Of a DNA stretch of 64,000 bases, positions 26,541 to 38,769 are shown one piece after another. Where the stretch lies: positions 1,710,991 through 1,774,990 of the forward strand of contig CAJNOP010000014.1 in assembly GCA_905250075.1 (NCBI GenBank). The letters are read 5' to 3'. The notes below the pieces were generated by a model that was not told the DNA's origin, did not search any database, and saw nothing but the letters and a program-made list of their open reading frames with translations. A program made the translations under genes and the position numbers. How positions within the stretch are numbered: the stretch's first letter is position 1; the number at the start of each line of letters is the position of its first letter. This stretch comes from Rotaria sp. Silwood1. Taxonomy: Eukaryota > Rotifera > Eurotatoria > Philodinida > Philodinidae.

Positions 26541-28544
26541 ATGGCATCGACTTTAGTTTCATCAAAATCAAATTCAAAAAACTCATCCACTAATAATACA
26601 ACAACGAATGGCAATTCAAATGAAACACCGATTACAGAAGAAGAATTAAAGAAGAAAGAAACACCAATAACAATTAATGATGTTCTTCGATTAAGAAAAT
26701 CTACTAATAGTAAAACATGAATAAAAGAAAAATTTTAATGATTAAAGAAATTTATTTTTATATTTATTTATTTATTTTTTTTTGATTTATTAATAGGTTA
26801 TTTAACTGAAACAGATGATAATGTATATAAAATTGATTTTGTTCACTTTCGAATTCGTGATATGAAAACAAATAAAATTCTTTTTGAAGTTGAACGAGGA
26901 TCTAGTATGATGCTTTGTCTTTATTTTTTATTTTTCTAACATATTTTTTTTATTATGTTTTGATTTTAAACAATAGATGATGATGACTTCAATGATGAAA
27001 TTGATCCATCGGCTGGGCGTTTTGTTCAATATCATTTTCCATCATCATTTCTTAAACTAAAACAAGTCGGTGCTTTGTAAGTATGATTATTAAAATTTAT
27101 CTCGATTGAATTTTTCAAAAAGAGAAATTTATATATAAATAATGAATTTTTGTTCGAGGAGTTTTTTTATAATTAGTTTTCAATTATGAATCAAACAAAG
27201 ACTTTAGTCAAAAAGTAATATTAGCCTTACAATTTGTTTTTATTTTGTTGATCTGTAACGAATTAGTTTATAGAGGGTTAAACTTGTACAAAAATTTTTT
27301 TGAGCATCAGAAATGTAAAAGTATCATATTCCTATGTTTAAACACTTCTATATCAACTTATTTTTCAACAATTGTAATTCAATGTTGATGTACGAATCAG
27401 CCATTGTTCAAGTGAACATATCGATTTTGTTCAGATTTATCAATTGAAAGATCCCGAAAACGACAACATTAAGTTTTGATTTAAGAGGAAACATAATTCA
27501 ATTGTTGGACGCCGTTTGATTTCATACTATGACTATGAGGAGGTCTCAGTCAGTCTATGACAAGCTTAAAACGATGGGAACCCATGATCTACTGATTGAC
27601 TGCTTTAATAAAATTTTTAGTGAGAGCAAGACTCTAATAAAAAATCCAAAACAAAGAGTGTCGCATCAGATATTCAATTTCCTAGTAGAGTCGATGACTG
27701 TATCCTCCAATGGTAAACTGCTATCTTTTTTAGAAACTTAACAACTCGAGAAAGACGTGTTCGTTTTTATTGAAACTTTCAGAACTATGAAATCTGTCCA
27801 TCGATAAAATTTCAGAGAAGAACTCGTTGTTTAGGGTTTTATAAAAATGTCTTGCTCTCAACACAAATTCTCTTCAAATGGTTAATTATTGAGCTATAGG
27901 TCCAAGTGCTTTTAACTTTGTCTTCATCTGACAGATAGAGTCCGAATTCGACAGAAATTTGGATTCAACGGGTTTCATCCACAAGAATTAACTCATTGCC
28001 ATCATCTGTAATCAAAACGGTATTTTCACAGTTGATTAAATTCAACATGTTCAAATATTCTATTAAGAAATGAAAAAATGTTATCATCTTTTTTTTTGTA
28101 TCTATGATTTATTGATTAGCTTTCTTTTAATTTTCTATACATTTGTAAATATTCGTTAGTTGATAGATTGATTATATGGTTTTGTTTAGAGTTGATTTTA
28201 CAGTAGGTGATCGAGAAGTAAAATCGTTTCGCATGATTGAACGTCATTATTTTCGTGATCAATTGATTAAATCATTTGATTTTGATTTTGGTTTTTGTCC
28301 ACCAAATACAAGAAATTCTATTGAACATATTTATGATATGCCTGAATTTGATTCCAAACAAAGTAATTTTTTTACATTTCTATATTTGTTTTTTTTTGAA
28401 TTTCTTTGTTATTTTGTTTTCGTAGTTAAAGATATGATTGAACATCCAAATGAAACTAAATCAGATAGTTTTTATTTTGTCGATAATCAATTAATCATGC
28501 ATAAAAAAGCGACATATGCATTTGATCTTGATCGTCCTCATTAA
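26541..28544 (+). CDS. UNC119: UNC119 lipid-binding chaperone (PDE6-delta-like fold)
   Basis: Exons: 26541-26709, 26797-26904, 26977-27076, 28190-28362 and 28426-28544 (222 aa; vertebrate UNC119 about 240). A Ser/Thr/Asn-rich N-terminus leads into [11 protein letters not shown] and the beta-sandwich: [69 protein letters not shown], and the C-terminal [20 protein letters not shown]. This order and wording is very close to vertebrate UNC119. Role: binds myristoylated cargo such as G-protein alpha subunits and ciliary proteins in a hydrophobic pocket and releases it in response to ARL2/ARL3-GTP. I start at the ATG at 26541 because the frame upstream has only GTG. Intron 3 is 1.1 kb, the others 63-88 nt. 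The next gene begins 184 bp downstream with no AATAAA between. Confidence 0.95.
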
Positions 28545-28728
28545 AGTCGAACATTCTTCGTCCTTTTTTTTTCACATCAAATAGACATTACTGCTTTATA
28601 TATTTGCTTCATATATTTATGTTTAAAGTATTTATTTTTTTTTTGTAAAATCATTAATTATTTCATTACGTTTCAATTGCACGTATTTTCTTTTTCTTTT
28701 TTTTTTTTTTGATAATGATAATTATGAG
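28545..28728 (+). promoter_or_regulatory. UNC119-MORC2 spacer ending in an acceptor at the ATG
   Basis: Only 184 bp separate the two coding regions. The 3' half is a strong pyrimidine tract (28690-28710, almost all T with single C) followed by GATAATGATAATTATGAG, whose terminal AG (28727-28728) abuts the ATG at 28729. No AATAAA is present. This looks like an intercistronic region of an operon rather than a promoter. Confidence 0.45.
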
Positions 28729-31700
28729 ATGAAGGATCAATACGATTGTTTAAATAAAGCTCAATTGAGCTTTGAATATTTGCATACAAACTCAACTACA
28801 CATACATTTCTTTTTGGTGCACTAGCTGAACTAGTTGATAATTCACAAGATGCCGGTGCAAAAAATCTTGATATTTATACATGCAAAGATCCATATTTAC
28901 GTGGAGGGTTTTATTTGGCATTTTTGGACGATGGTTGTGGAATGAATTACGGTAAGTTTTGTCAAATAGAAATCAATGAGTAATAATATTGAAATGGATT
29001 TTTTTTTTAAATTGAATCTATGAAAAAGGTGAAAATATATATATGTGTTGTAATTTGCTGAAAACTATTGAAATGATTGAAGGAATCATTTCAAGTCAAT
29101 ATTATCAAATGTTTGGGAGTTATAAAGAAGGGAAAACATGATTTTCAAAGAGAAAGCTTTGTAGGAATTTAATGCAATATGAAAAAAATAACTACAAGAA
29201 AAAAAAGGATTATTTCTGAAATCAGGTTGATTGAATCCAATTAGGATGGATACAAATTTTACTATTAGTCTATAGGGTTTATATATGAATTTATCTTTAG
29301 TAAGAAAATATTTTATTGATTATTATTCTTTCAAATCATTGTACATTAATTTTCAATACGAAAGAAAAATCATCCAAATTCATAAAGGATGTTCAGAAAA
29401 GATGAACTATCAGCAAAAACCGAATATTTAGTCCGAGATTTTTGTCCATTTTAAGATTCCTTTCCGGTACTGCTGAACAACGACTCATTAGAAAAGGACT
29501 CGGTGTTCATGTAAATTATAGAAATTCTGAAAGCTTTCTTTCATTCTTTTCTTATGTGGCATTTCTTCTTGACAACTATAATGTTCATTAAACGAAAATT
29601 GTCAATCTAATATAGCATCACTCGCAGATTTTTAACTGCAATACGTCAGATAGAGTCAAGCTTAATTTTTCATATACTAGATACTACCGGGAGTGCCTAA
29701 TTTTATTTACTTTCTTTTTATCTTCTTCCATTCGAATAGAAACACTTTCGTAAGTTCTATCGGTTGTATTGTTGTTGAGAAACGAGGTCAGTTTTAAACT
29801 TTTTTGCATGTCAAAAAATTTCATATTTCAAAAACAACGAAATAATCTGTAAATTTTAGTGTTTGTTCTGAGAAAATAGTAAAAACAGATTGAATCATAC
29901 GATACACTATGACATCCTAAAAAGTAAATGCTTACACTTCTATTTGTATATATAATTTACAATCGTAGGGCATCATATAAAAGTTTTGAAAACCTACTAT
30001 TAATATGACATGATACAAGTGATACTTCTCGAATAGTTCTACTTGACAATAGTAGGTCAGTTTGACTGAAGTAACTATGTCATGAGTCGCTTTCTTGAAT
30101 AGATCATTCTTTTAACTTATCTATTCATTATTATACTTATTTTTTACAAGTATCAATAGTTTTATTTCGTATTATTAACTGCAATTGATCGAACTATCCC
30201 TAATGTAGCATCCTAAAGAAGAATGCAAGACTAAAATCCTCAACTTTCATTATTTATATAATCGAAAAAATTTTCTAATGCAACAGCATTTTCTATATAT
30301 GTTATGCAAAATATTATCAATAATTTTCATTTTCTTAGATGATGTATTCAATGTAATTGTTTTTGGTAAATCAGCAAAACGTCATAGTCTTGATTCTACT
30401 CAAATTGGTCAATATGGTAATGGTTTAAAATCCGGTGCTATGCGTATATCAAATGATTTTATATTATTTACAAAAAAAGATAATATTGGTACATGTTTAT
30501 TTCTTTCACGTACATTCCATCAAGAAGAACATATATCTCAAATAATGTGTCCTATGCCTTGCTTTGATTTAACTAGTCAACAACCAATTGAAAATACTGA
30601 TAATCAACAATTAAATGGTACACGTACATATACATACGATAAAAATAAACATGAACTTGAAATGTATCTAATTACAAAATATTCGCCATTTAAAACAATT
30701 GATGATTTTTTTAAACAATTTAGTTTAATAAAATCTGCTAGTGGAACATTAATTATTTTATATAATTTAAAATTATCTGATTGTGGTGAACCAGAACTTA
30801 ATATAAAAACCGATCCATATGATATATTAATTGATTCAAAAAACCGAAGAAATTTATTTATTGATGATGATAATAGGTAAATATTTGACTTCAATTCTAC
30901 AAAAAAAAAATTTCAGCGAAGACCTTTTGAGATTAAAATGTAGAACTCACATATGGTCTTCAATTTTATTATACAAATATCAAAATACATTAAATAAAAC
31001 ATCTACAACAGACTAAATTTCATACTCGTGCAAAACTTGTGTTAAATGTCAGAGAGTCACGACTCATGTGTTCTGAATTGATATGAAACAGATGGTCCTA
31101 CTCACTCATGTCTATTCAAAAATAATGATATTAATTTATTCCCAAAGCTCTAGCTTGATCAATTCACTCTTTTTATGTTGTGCATATGACGACTGCGGCA
31201 AACCAGTACATCACTACTAGAGATATGCAAAACCAGAATTCGGAAGTTTGCCGGGTAGATAGTATTAGTTAAATATTCTATGATTTTAAGTGAGTTATCT
31301 TATCAATCATCAAGCAGAACATAATTCAAGAGAGATGATTTTGCATCAGTGGTGGTTGTCGGTTAAATAAATCCACACACCGAATATTGAAGAATTTTTT
31401 TTAGACGTGATAAAATTAAATTCCCGAATAGTTTTCTTTACAGTGGGTCCAAACACCTTACTTTCATTACAATCTGTAATCACTACTTATTATCCTTGAT
31501 ATCTTAAATGTAAATTTGTTTTCCACACGAAAATCAAAAACTATACTATTTAGAACTATGACAAACTTATTGCAGCCATACAGATTTCGAGGACGGCTTT
31601 GAAATGTTCTAGAATAGTCTAATGATTGTTGTTAATTAGCCTTCTTTCGTTGCTAAAAATCTCTGCGAAAGGAGTCTGACATCTATTGTTCTCAGTTTCT

Positions 31701-34700
31701 ATAGAAGCCTACCCAATGATCGTTCCTTCGACCTTTTCATTGCTGTGGCAGAAGTTACCAATACCTCGTCTTAAAATTTGAACTCATTATATGTTACTTG
31801 TAATAGTATACTATAAGTTCTAGAAAAAAAATGTCTTCTTGGTTTTAGTATTCCTTCAGAATATCGTTCACTTCGTGCATATGTTTCAATTCTTTATTAT
31901 GAACCACGTATGCGTATAACAATACAAGGAAGACGTGTTATAACAAAAAAATTATCATATACATTGTATAAACCTCGACAATATCAATTTAAATCTACAC
32001 GTTTTAAAACACGTTCTGAACAAGAAATAAAAAAGAGTGAAAAAGAACTTTTATCATTAGAAGAACGTATACGTGAAGCTGATTCACAAGTTTATCATAT
32101 ACAACAACAAAATGAAATGACACCATCGATTGATGAACGAATACGATTAAGAAAATTACAAATCAATGCAGCTGAATTAAAAGATATTGCTAATCGATTA
32201 CGTAATGGTCTTGTAAAAAAACGTATGGAAATGACTACAACAAAAACTTTAACATTTATTTTTGGATTAAATATTCAAAATCGAATAGCTGATGGAATTT
32301 TTGTTTATAATTGTGGACGGCTTATTAAAATGTATGAAAAAATTGGACAACCAAATAAAAAAACCTTGTAAGTGTTATATTTTAGTGAAGGCAATTAAAC
32401 TATTTGCAATATAATTCAAAAAAAAAATATCTTTAAACTAACTTAAGAATTTATATTATTCATTTAATAGATATTGTCGTGGTGTTATTGGTATTGTTGA
32501 TATTCCTTCAATTGTACTTGAACCTACACATAATAAACAATCATTTGCTGATGAAAAAGAATATCAATTTTTACTTAAAAATATGGGTGAATATATGCGA
32601 CAATATTGGGCTGATACAGGAATTGAGCATTATGTTAAAGAATTCTGGGCAACCTATGGTAAGAGAATCTGTTTGTGTATTTGAATTACAAATGAATTTC
32701 AACTTTCATTTTTATGTTAGCCCATAACACAGTTTAAAGAGTTCATTATAACCATGGAGGTATCTTAAGTGACACTCATCAATTGGACTCATATTGAGCC
32801 CGTAGGCAGATCTCACTGAAACTAGCAAAAGTCTAAAACGATTCGTTTCGTGAACCTTTATCGCCGGGTTATGATCGCTGTACTGGAGTTTTTGATTCGA
32901 TATAACGACGCTTAGCATATTTTGAAACTTTCATCATACTCATTTTGGATCAAAATTTTATTATTCGATTGTCTAGGAGGCTACCTAAAAAGGATCAAAA
33001 ACACAGTGAATCAGTCATAACTCGGTACCGAAGGCTAATAGGGAAGAACTATTCTGGGCTTTTTCTATTCTCATCGAGACCTGCTTTCGAATCCAATACG
33101 AGCTCAAACAGTGGATTTCACTTTAAGCAGTTCCTTTGTAAGCCTATGTGCTAGAAAAATTTTTATTTGGTAAGATTGTCGATTTGATTTTTCCAAAATA
33201 GTTTTATTTGTCGACGAAAAATAGGCCACACTGGAAGCTACTAAACTAACCAACATAAAGACGATTAAAATCACTCAAACATCAGCAAGAAACACTTCCT
33301 TCAAAAATCAAATGAACAGTTTTGTTGAGCGAGAAATTCTCTATCGAACGAGCTTAGAACAGGTTCTTTGAACTTTATTTTGAGTCATTGATAAAAAGAA
33401 AATAATAGTGGCTGATAATTTATGTTTCACTACCTTATTTATTATGTTTTAATTTTATATTAAAGGTTATCGAGATGATCAACTTGATCGACCACCATTA
33501 AATGATCCTGAAACAATCAAACGTCGTCAAGTAGCTATTCCAATGCTTATTCAATGTGATAAATGTTTAAAATGGCGTCGTCTACCGTACAATGGTAATG
33601 CTAAAGTTTTAACACAAAATCAACTTGAATCATGGCAATGTTCCGATAATACTGATATTCTTAACAATACGTATGTATTTTGTTGATATAATTATACTCA
33701 ATTATAACTTTACAAAGAAAAACATATTTTCAGATGTTCAGCAAATGAAAAACTTGAAATAATACCTGAAGGAGAATTAAAACAACAATCACAAGGAACT
33801 AACAGTGGAAATCATACATTATTACGAGCAGTTTTGTCACCAGCTCGATCTTTAGGAACTAATAAACGTATATCAAATGCTGAAATTTCATCGACGACAA
33901 CGAATATTGTAAATAAATATACATATTTAGTTTATTTTGCTGTATATTCAAAAAAAAATTTTAGAATTCAAAAGTATCAACTCGTTCAAGTATCGTTCCA
34001 TCATCATCCAAAACTTCTCAAAAACGTTCTCTACCTTCATCTCGTTCATTATCAACAAAAACAAAACCTAAAAAGAAACCAAAACGATGTAATTCAAAAC
34101 AATCAACTGAATCAAAATCTAAAATTCATAATCCTATTAGTGATGATGAAATTGATGAATATGAACAAGAATCATTTGCATCAGTTGCTCAACAAAAACA
34201 TGATCAAACATCAACATCTATTCAAGTAAGGAGAGTCAACTAGAAAAAAAAGTATAATGTTTAATAAGTGAAAATGTCTATGACAGTGGTTAAAAGAAGT
34301 GAGAAGTAAAAGTCAAAAAGATAACAGTATTAATAAATGTAAAAAGAAAACATTCGTCCGCTTCTGCATTCAGTATGTACAGGAAATTGTTTCAGTCTAT
34401 TTCGTGAAAGTAAGGTTTATCGGGATTGATGAGAGAATATCTCCAACTATGCAGTTACTTTTTGTTTATTCCTATCACCATACGATCAGTCATTAATGAA
34501 TATTGAAGAAATCTAAAGTTTTTGGTCTTTTTATTTGATTTTCGCCTTATCAGCATAGGATCAGTGAGAACCTATATGATTGAATTTTGAACTGAACTTT
34601 TAACCACAGACAGACCTCATAGTCATTAAAAACACTCAAAAATTTGAGTCAGAACAAATGAATCCTTGCTAAGATATTTACAGTTGAAAGAAACGTCTGT

Positions 34701-36482
34701 TTTGAGCTATGTTTCAAAAAGAAAATACGATTCAATGACAAACTGATAGCTCTATTTAGACACGCTCGTCCTAGCTCAAATTTTAAAATATTTCTACTGT
34801 CTATAAGGCCTATTTATGGACAAAGTTTCAGTTCCGAATTCAATCAGCGAAGTTCTCATCGTTTCTATCCTCAAAGGACGAAGATCGAGTAAAACATCCG
34901 TAGTTCGGTAAGCGAAGACCAGAAAACTGGACTTTTTCACTACTCATCATGACTAATCGAATGGAAATAGTCTTAAGCGAAAAGCGCTTTAATAGTTGGA
35001 TACGTACTAGTGTTAACTCGAAAAGAGAATAATTTTATGATTCTATACAGAGATAATCAAAGAGTTATCTAAAACTCGAGTCCAGGTACCTTTTGTATCG
35101 TCTCTAAACTCTCAAAAATACTTTTCATCGACTATTAAAGTATCTTCATAGCTTCCAACTTATCGACTTGCGAGCACTTTTGCTAATAGTTTCCTTTGAT
35201 TCCTCTTCTCCAAAAAAAAACGTTTTTGTCTTATAGAAGAGCATATTTTACACAATGTTTTGTATGATACCCGTTGACTCTATTGCGAAACTTAATCAAC
35301 CCACTCAAATCTTTCATTCATATTCTTTTCAATTTTTTAAATACATTTTTCTAGAATTCACGTTCAAATATTCAACAGACTTCACTAACAGATTACGTAA
35401 CATCAACACATCATATTCATTTAATTGATGATGATGATAATACGGAAAATATTGATAATACTGATATAGCATCAAATAATCTTCTTCCACCACCAACTAT
35501 TGGTGCACGTCTATGGGCAATGTATCAAGGTGCTCGACGTACCGGCACAGTTTTAAGTGTAAATGATAAACGTGGCATTTTTAAAATGCGTTTTGATGAA
35601 TTTCCAACAACTGAATTCGATTATTCATTCAGTTATAAATCATCAGCATGGTCTTATATTGGTGCTCCACCACCATCAACAGATCCAACAATAACATCAG
35701 TTGAAACAATTGTTAATGAACTAGAACCATTATCTATTATTGCAAAAAAATTAAAAGCATTAATTAAAGTTAAAATTTCTATGATGAAAAACAAATTTTA
35801 TTAATAAAAATTTTCCTTCTGTTTTTGTTTAGTTTATGTTACCACCTGATTGGAAATTAACACATGCACAAATTTCAGCAATGAGTTATGATGATCTTAG
35901 TCAATTTGATATTGCAGCTTTTATGCAATCTTATCGAGAAAAAATGACAAAAGTAAATATTAAAAAATTCTATATTTTGTAAAACACGTTCTAAACTCTA
36001 CGAACTGCGACAGACGTTACTAATATAAGATTAAAGAGCGTAAATCAATCACACCTCATTATAATATAAGAACTACTTCCTTTTTGCATTTCTGAAAGTT
36101 AAGTAAAAGCATCGTGAAGAAACTTTTTTTCAAAATAGATAGAATAAAGCAATCTCTTTGTGATTAATAAGAATAGTTACATCGTGTTTCACATTTTAAT
36201 TTTGTAGGAATTGTACTTACAGCTTTTTTTCGTCAATAAATTTGTTCATTTAGATTGTTGAACAACATAAAACTGATGAAGAACATTGGCGAACATCAAC
36301 TCAACATTTACAATCAGAAGCAACTAAATTATTTAATCTGTGTGGAATGGTTCTTTGATTAAGTTTTAATGTTTTCTAATATTTAATCTTCTTTTTTTTA
36401 GTCAATTCCAATGGATTGTTCAATGGAAGATTTTGAAGAACATATTGAACGTTACATAGCAGAAGCTATAAAATCATCTTGA
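28729..36482 (+). CDS. MORC2: MORC2-type GHKL ATPase with CW zinc finger
   Basis: Exons: 28729-28951, 30339-30876, 31849-32367, 32471-32658, 33466-33670, 33734-33908, 33965-34225, 35355-35768, 35833-35952, 36254-36349 and 36402-36482 (939 aa; human MORC2 1032). The GHKL ATPase has ELVDN (ATP/Mg Asn38), DDGCGM (67-72), FGKSAKR (83-89) and [10 protein letters not shown] (98-107). A coiled-coil insertion ([17 protein letters not shown]) lies in the S5 region, as in MORC2, followed by [14 protein letters not shown] and [15 protein letters not shown] zinc finger has Cys520, Cys523, Cys548 and Cys559. A chromo-like segment (about 750-803) and a C-terminal coiled coil follow. Known role: DNA-dependent ATPase that compacts chromatin and works with the HUSH silencing complex. 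The N-terminal [17 protein letters not shown] is nearly identical to vertebrate MORC2. The last intron uses an unusual donor (ATG|GTTCTT), so the C-terminus is the least certain part. Confidence 0.93.
32741..33170. repeat. Dispersed repeat family A, copy 2 (in MORC2 intron 4)
   Basis: Fills the middle of the 807-bp intron 32659-33465. Its left end has GGACTCATATTGAGCCCGTAGGCAG, and its right end, read on the other strand, has TTTGAGCTCGTATTGGATTCG, so the block is a loose foldback. CTCGGTACCGAAGGCTAATAGG near 33020 closely matches CTCGGTACCAAAGGCTCATGGG near 59412 in copy 4. Confidence 0.5.
36010..36240. repeat. Dispersed repeat family C, copy 2 (occupies MORC2 intron 9)
   Basis: The repeat takes up nearly all of the intron 35953-36253. 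It aligns with 44870-45095 over its whole length: TTATAATATAAGAACTACTTCC, GTTAAGTAAAAGCATCGTGAAG, AAAATAGATAGAATAAAGCAAT, ATCGTGTTTCACATTTTAATTT, and ACAGCTTTTTT. This intron is about 300 nt where most neighbours are about 55-65 nt, so the repeat accounts for the excess. Confidence 0.65.
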
Positions 36483-37039
36483 TCTCAGATATATATATCT
36501 ATACATGCATTCTATTTTTTTAAATACTATTCCATATATATTTTTGTATAAAATTTTTGCTTTGATCTTGAAGATAAAATGAAAAAGAGACTTTTTTCTC
36601 TCTTTTTTTTTTTTTGTTACTCATGATTCTATTTTTTTTTTTGATATTGAAGTGTTTTTAATAGTAAATATGATTGAACATGAAACAACAATAGCTATTA
36701 GCCATACGTTTAGCCGAAGTTATCTTTAAATATGTTTGTGTATATTTCATTGTTACTGTTATTTTGCTTTTTGTTTATGTTATTTTTCATACTTGTTGAA
36801 CAGATTACATATTAAAAAATAAAAATTGTATGAACTTGAAAAAAAACCTTACACAATCTTCTCAGGAGTAATTGCATATGAACTATGATCAATCTTGCGT
36901 ACGATGGAAGTCCTTCAACTGTTCAATCGATTTTTAGTCGAAACTATGTGCATTATGTAGACAAAAATCATCTATGAATATCTGGAGAGGAGTTCGTGTC
37001 GAAATTTTGCGTAGAGATAGATCATAACGAGAATGATTT

Positions 37040-37400
37040 ATTGTGAAAGTTTTAGGTCCTTTTGTTGTTTTTATCCTATAGTAATAGTGTGTCTTTTAGA
37101 TCGCAGATATAAACAGGCAGATTTGATATTCTTATTTCAGGATAGATGGTAAACGAAAAGATCTGAAATTTCTAAAATAAACTACTCTCGTTAAGACCTG
37201 TTTCTATGCAAAATTGTACATCGAAATTCGAAAAACCAATCTTCCCGATATTTCTCTGGAAGATCATGGCATTCAGTAAAAAAATATTATAAAAACTCAA
37301 TCTCTTCGTAGCAATAACCTTAAAGGCACGAACTGTTTTAAGGATATTCATAGCTGAATTGGGTCTAAATAATGTGAATAGCCTGGTCTCAGAAGCGTTT
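37040..37400. repeat. Dispersed repeat family D, copy 2
   Basis: Contains GAAAAGATCTGAAATTTCTA, TTAAGACCTGTTTCTATGCAAA, TCGAAATTCGAAAAACCAATC, AGATCATGGCATTCAGTAAA and AAGGCACGAACTG...AGGATATTCATAGCTG, in the same order as in the copies at 24335-24650 and 52870-53900. It is uninterrupted where the third copy carries a foldback element. Confidence 0.6.
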
Positions 37401-37994
37401 TATCAATTAGAATACTTCTCTCGTTCACTATATTTATTACAAAAGTGATTCAACAACAAGATAATTTTGTAAAAGACGTAGTTTTTTTCAACCATCCTGC
37501 ATTTGCTAGAGGCCTGTTTTGCCTTGAAAACTTCATTTCGTCGTCTAGATATCCTATCCATCTTATGTCAACTAAGAGAATTTCATTGATCTATAAATGT
37601 TGAATTAATTAAAATAGTGAATAATGTTCTACATATAACTCTACTCAATCGAAACCAATTAATGTTGCATTGACAGATGTAAACTAGGTGTGTTTTTTTG
37701 TTGAGCTCTTTTTGTGATAAAATATTTGATGGATACTTTTAGTGAATAACATAATTGAACAAACCACAAAAATAATACTTTCAACAAAAAAAAAAAAAAG
37801 ATCCATATCTATATACAAGTTGTAAAACTATTTTCAACATGTTTGTTCGTTTCTTTCACACCTCTCATGTGATAGTTTTGACCTTCTATTTCAATTAATT
37901 TATTGTTGTAAACAAAAGAATATGAATAGTTAACGTACACTTCTAATGATGTGAATAATAACAGACAGTTTGAATATCAAATTTCAAAAGTGTC

Positions 37995-38002
37995 TATAAA
38001 AG
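37995..38002 (+). promoter_or_regulatory. TATA box upstream of the claudin-like gene
   Basis: TATAAAAG lies 68-75 bases before the ATG at 38070, at the right distance for a short 5' UTR. A CT-rich tract lies between them. An AG at 38065-38066 (TATTTACACAAG) would also allow trans-splicing. Confidence 0.5.
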
Positions 38003-38069
38003 AAAAAAGAAAGGAATCAATCATTATCATTGTCTCTCTCTCTCTCTCATTTTCTATTTACACAAGATC

Positions 38070-38543
38070 ATGGTTTCAAATCAAAAACTTGCTAACGATT
38101 TAGTTGTCTCCATCTTAGCTATATTTATTTTAAGCACAACTATCTTATCTATTTCAACAAATAACTGGAATGTAGAATATGAAAATTCAATTACTAATCG
38201 AACAGGTTTATTTCAACAATGTTCAAATACATTTTGTTGTGATACAAAAGAATTAGATCGATCAATAACATTATTAGTTTTATTTAGTATTATTTTTCTA
38301 ACAATAAGTACACTTTCATCATGTTTTTTAATGACAATAACAATTGATTATAAAAATCAATGTTACATACTTGTGCCATTGACATTATTTGGTGGAGGTA
38401 TTTCAATGACATTAACATTAATTCAAATACTTGATCAAATTCATCTTAATGGTTATTCAGCATTTATATTTTTTATTGATACTATTCTTGCTTATATATT
38501 AGGCGCAATTTCACTTTTACATGCTAATATGTTCTATTTTTAA
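38070..38543 (+). CDS. Four-transmembrane claudin/PMP22-like protein
   Basis: Single exon, 157 aa. Four hydrophobic segments lie at about 10-30, 66-92, 98-120 and 130-152, with both ends inside. The first extracellular loop has Trp33, GLF (46-48), Cys51 and Cys56-Cys57, resembling the W-GLW-C-C signature of the claudin/PMP22/EMP superfamily; the final W of GLW is F here. A possible N-glycosylation site (NRT, 43-45) is in the same loop. The superfamily includes junction proteins, gap-junction-like auxiliary subunits and myelin proteins, so a precise role cannot be given. It is intronless, unlike the + strand genes before it, and has its own TATA box. A poly(A)-like AAATAAAATC lies about 35 bases after the stop. 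Confidence 0.75.
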   Translation: MVSNQKLANDLVVSILAIFILSTTILSISTNNWNVEYENSITNRTGLFQQCSNTFCCDTKELDRSITLLVLFSIIFLTISTLSSCFLMTITIDYKNQCYILVPLTLFGGGISMTLTLIQILDQIHLNGYSAFIFFIDTILAYILGAISLLHANMFYF

Positions 38544-38769
38544 GTATTTGTATTCAGGAAAAATATATATATTTTTTAAATAAAATCAAAATTTATATCT
38601 AAGGTATCGACTATTTATCATGAAGAGATTGCTATAATAGAGTTTATATTCTTTAGAAATTCTTTTTTTATAATATGACATTTGAAAATAATAAATATGT
38701 TGATTCACGACACAATAACAAACGATAGTTTTCTATCATATTCATATAAGATTTTGTACGTCAACTTAA

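Larger units (their letters stand above)
36483..38069. other. Intergenic region with repeat family D and a TATA box
   Basis: MORC2 3' sequence has AATAAA at 36818. A copy of family D lies at about 37040-37400. TATAAAAG at 37995-38002 followed by a (CT)n run (38034-38048) sits 75 bases before the ATG of the claudin-like gene and is the best promoter candidate in the window. No other gene is seen. Confidence 0.5.
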
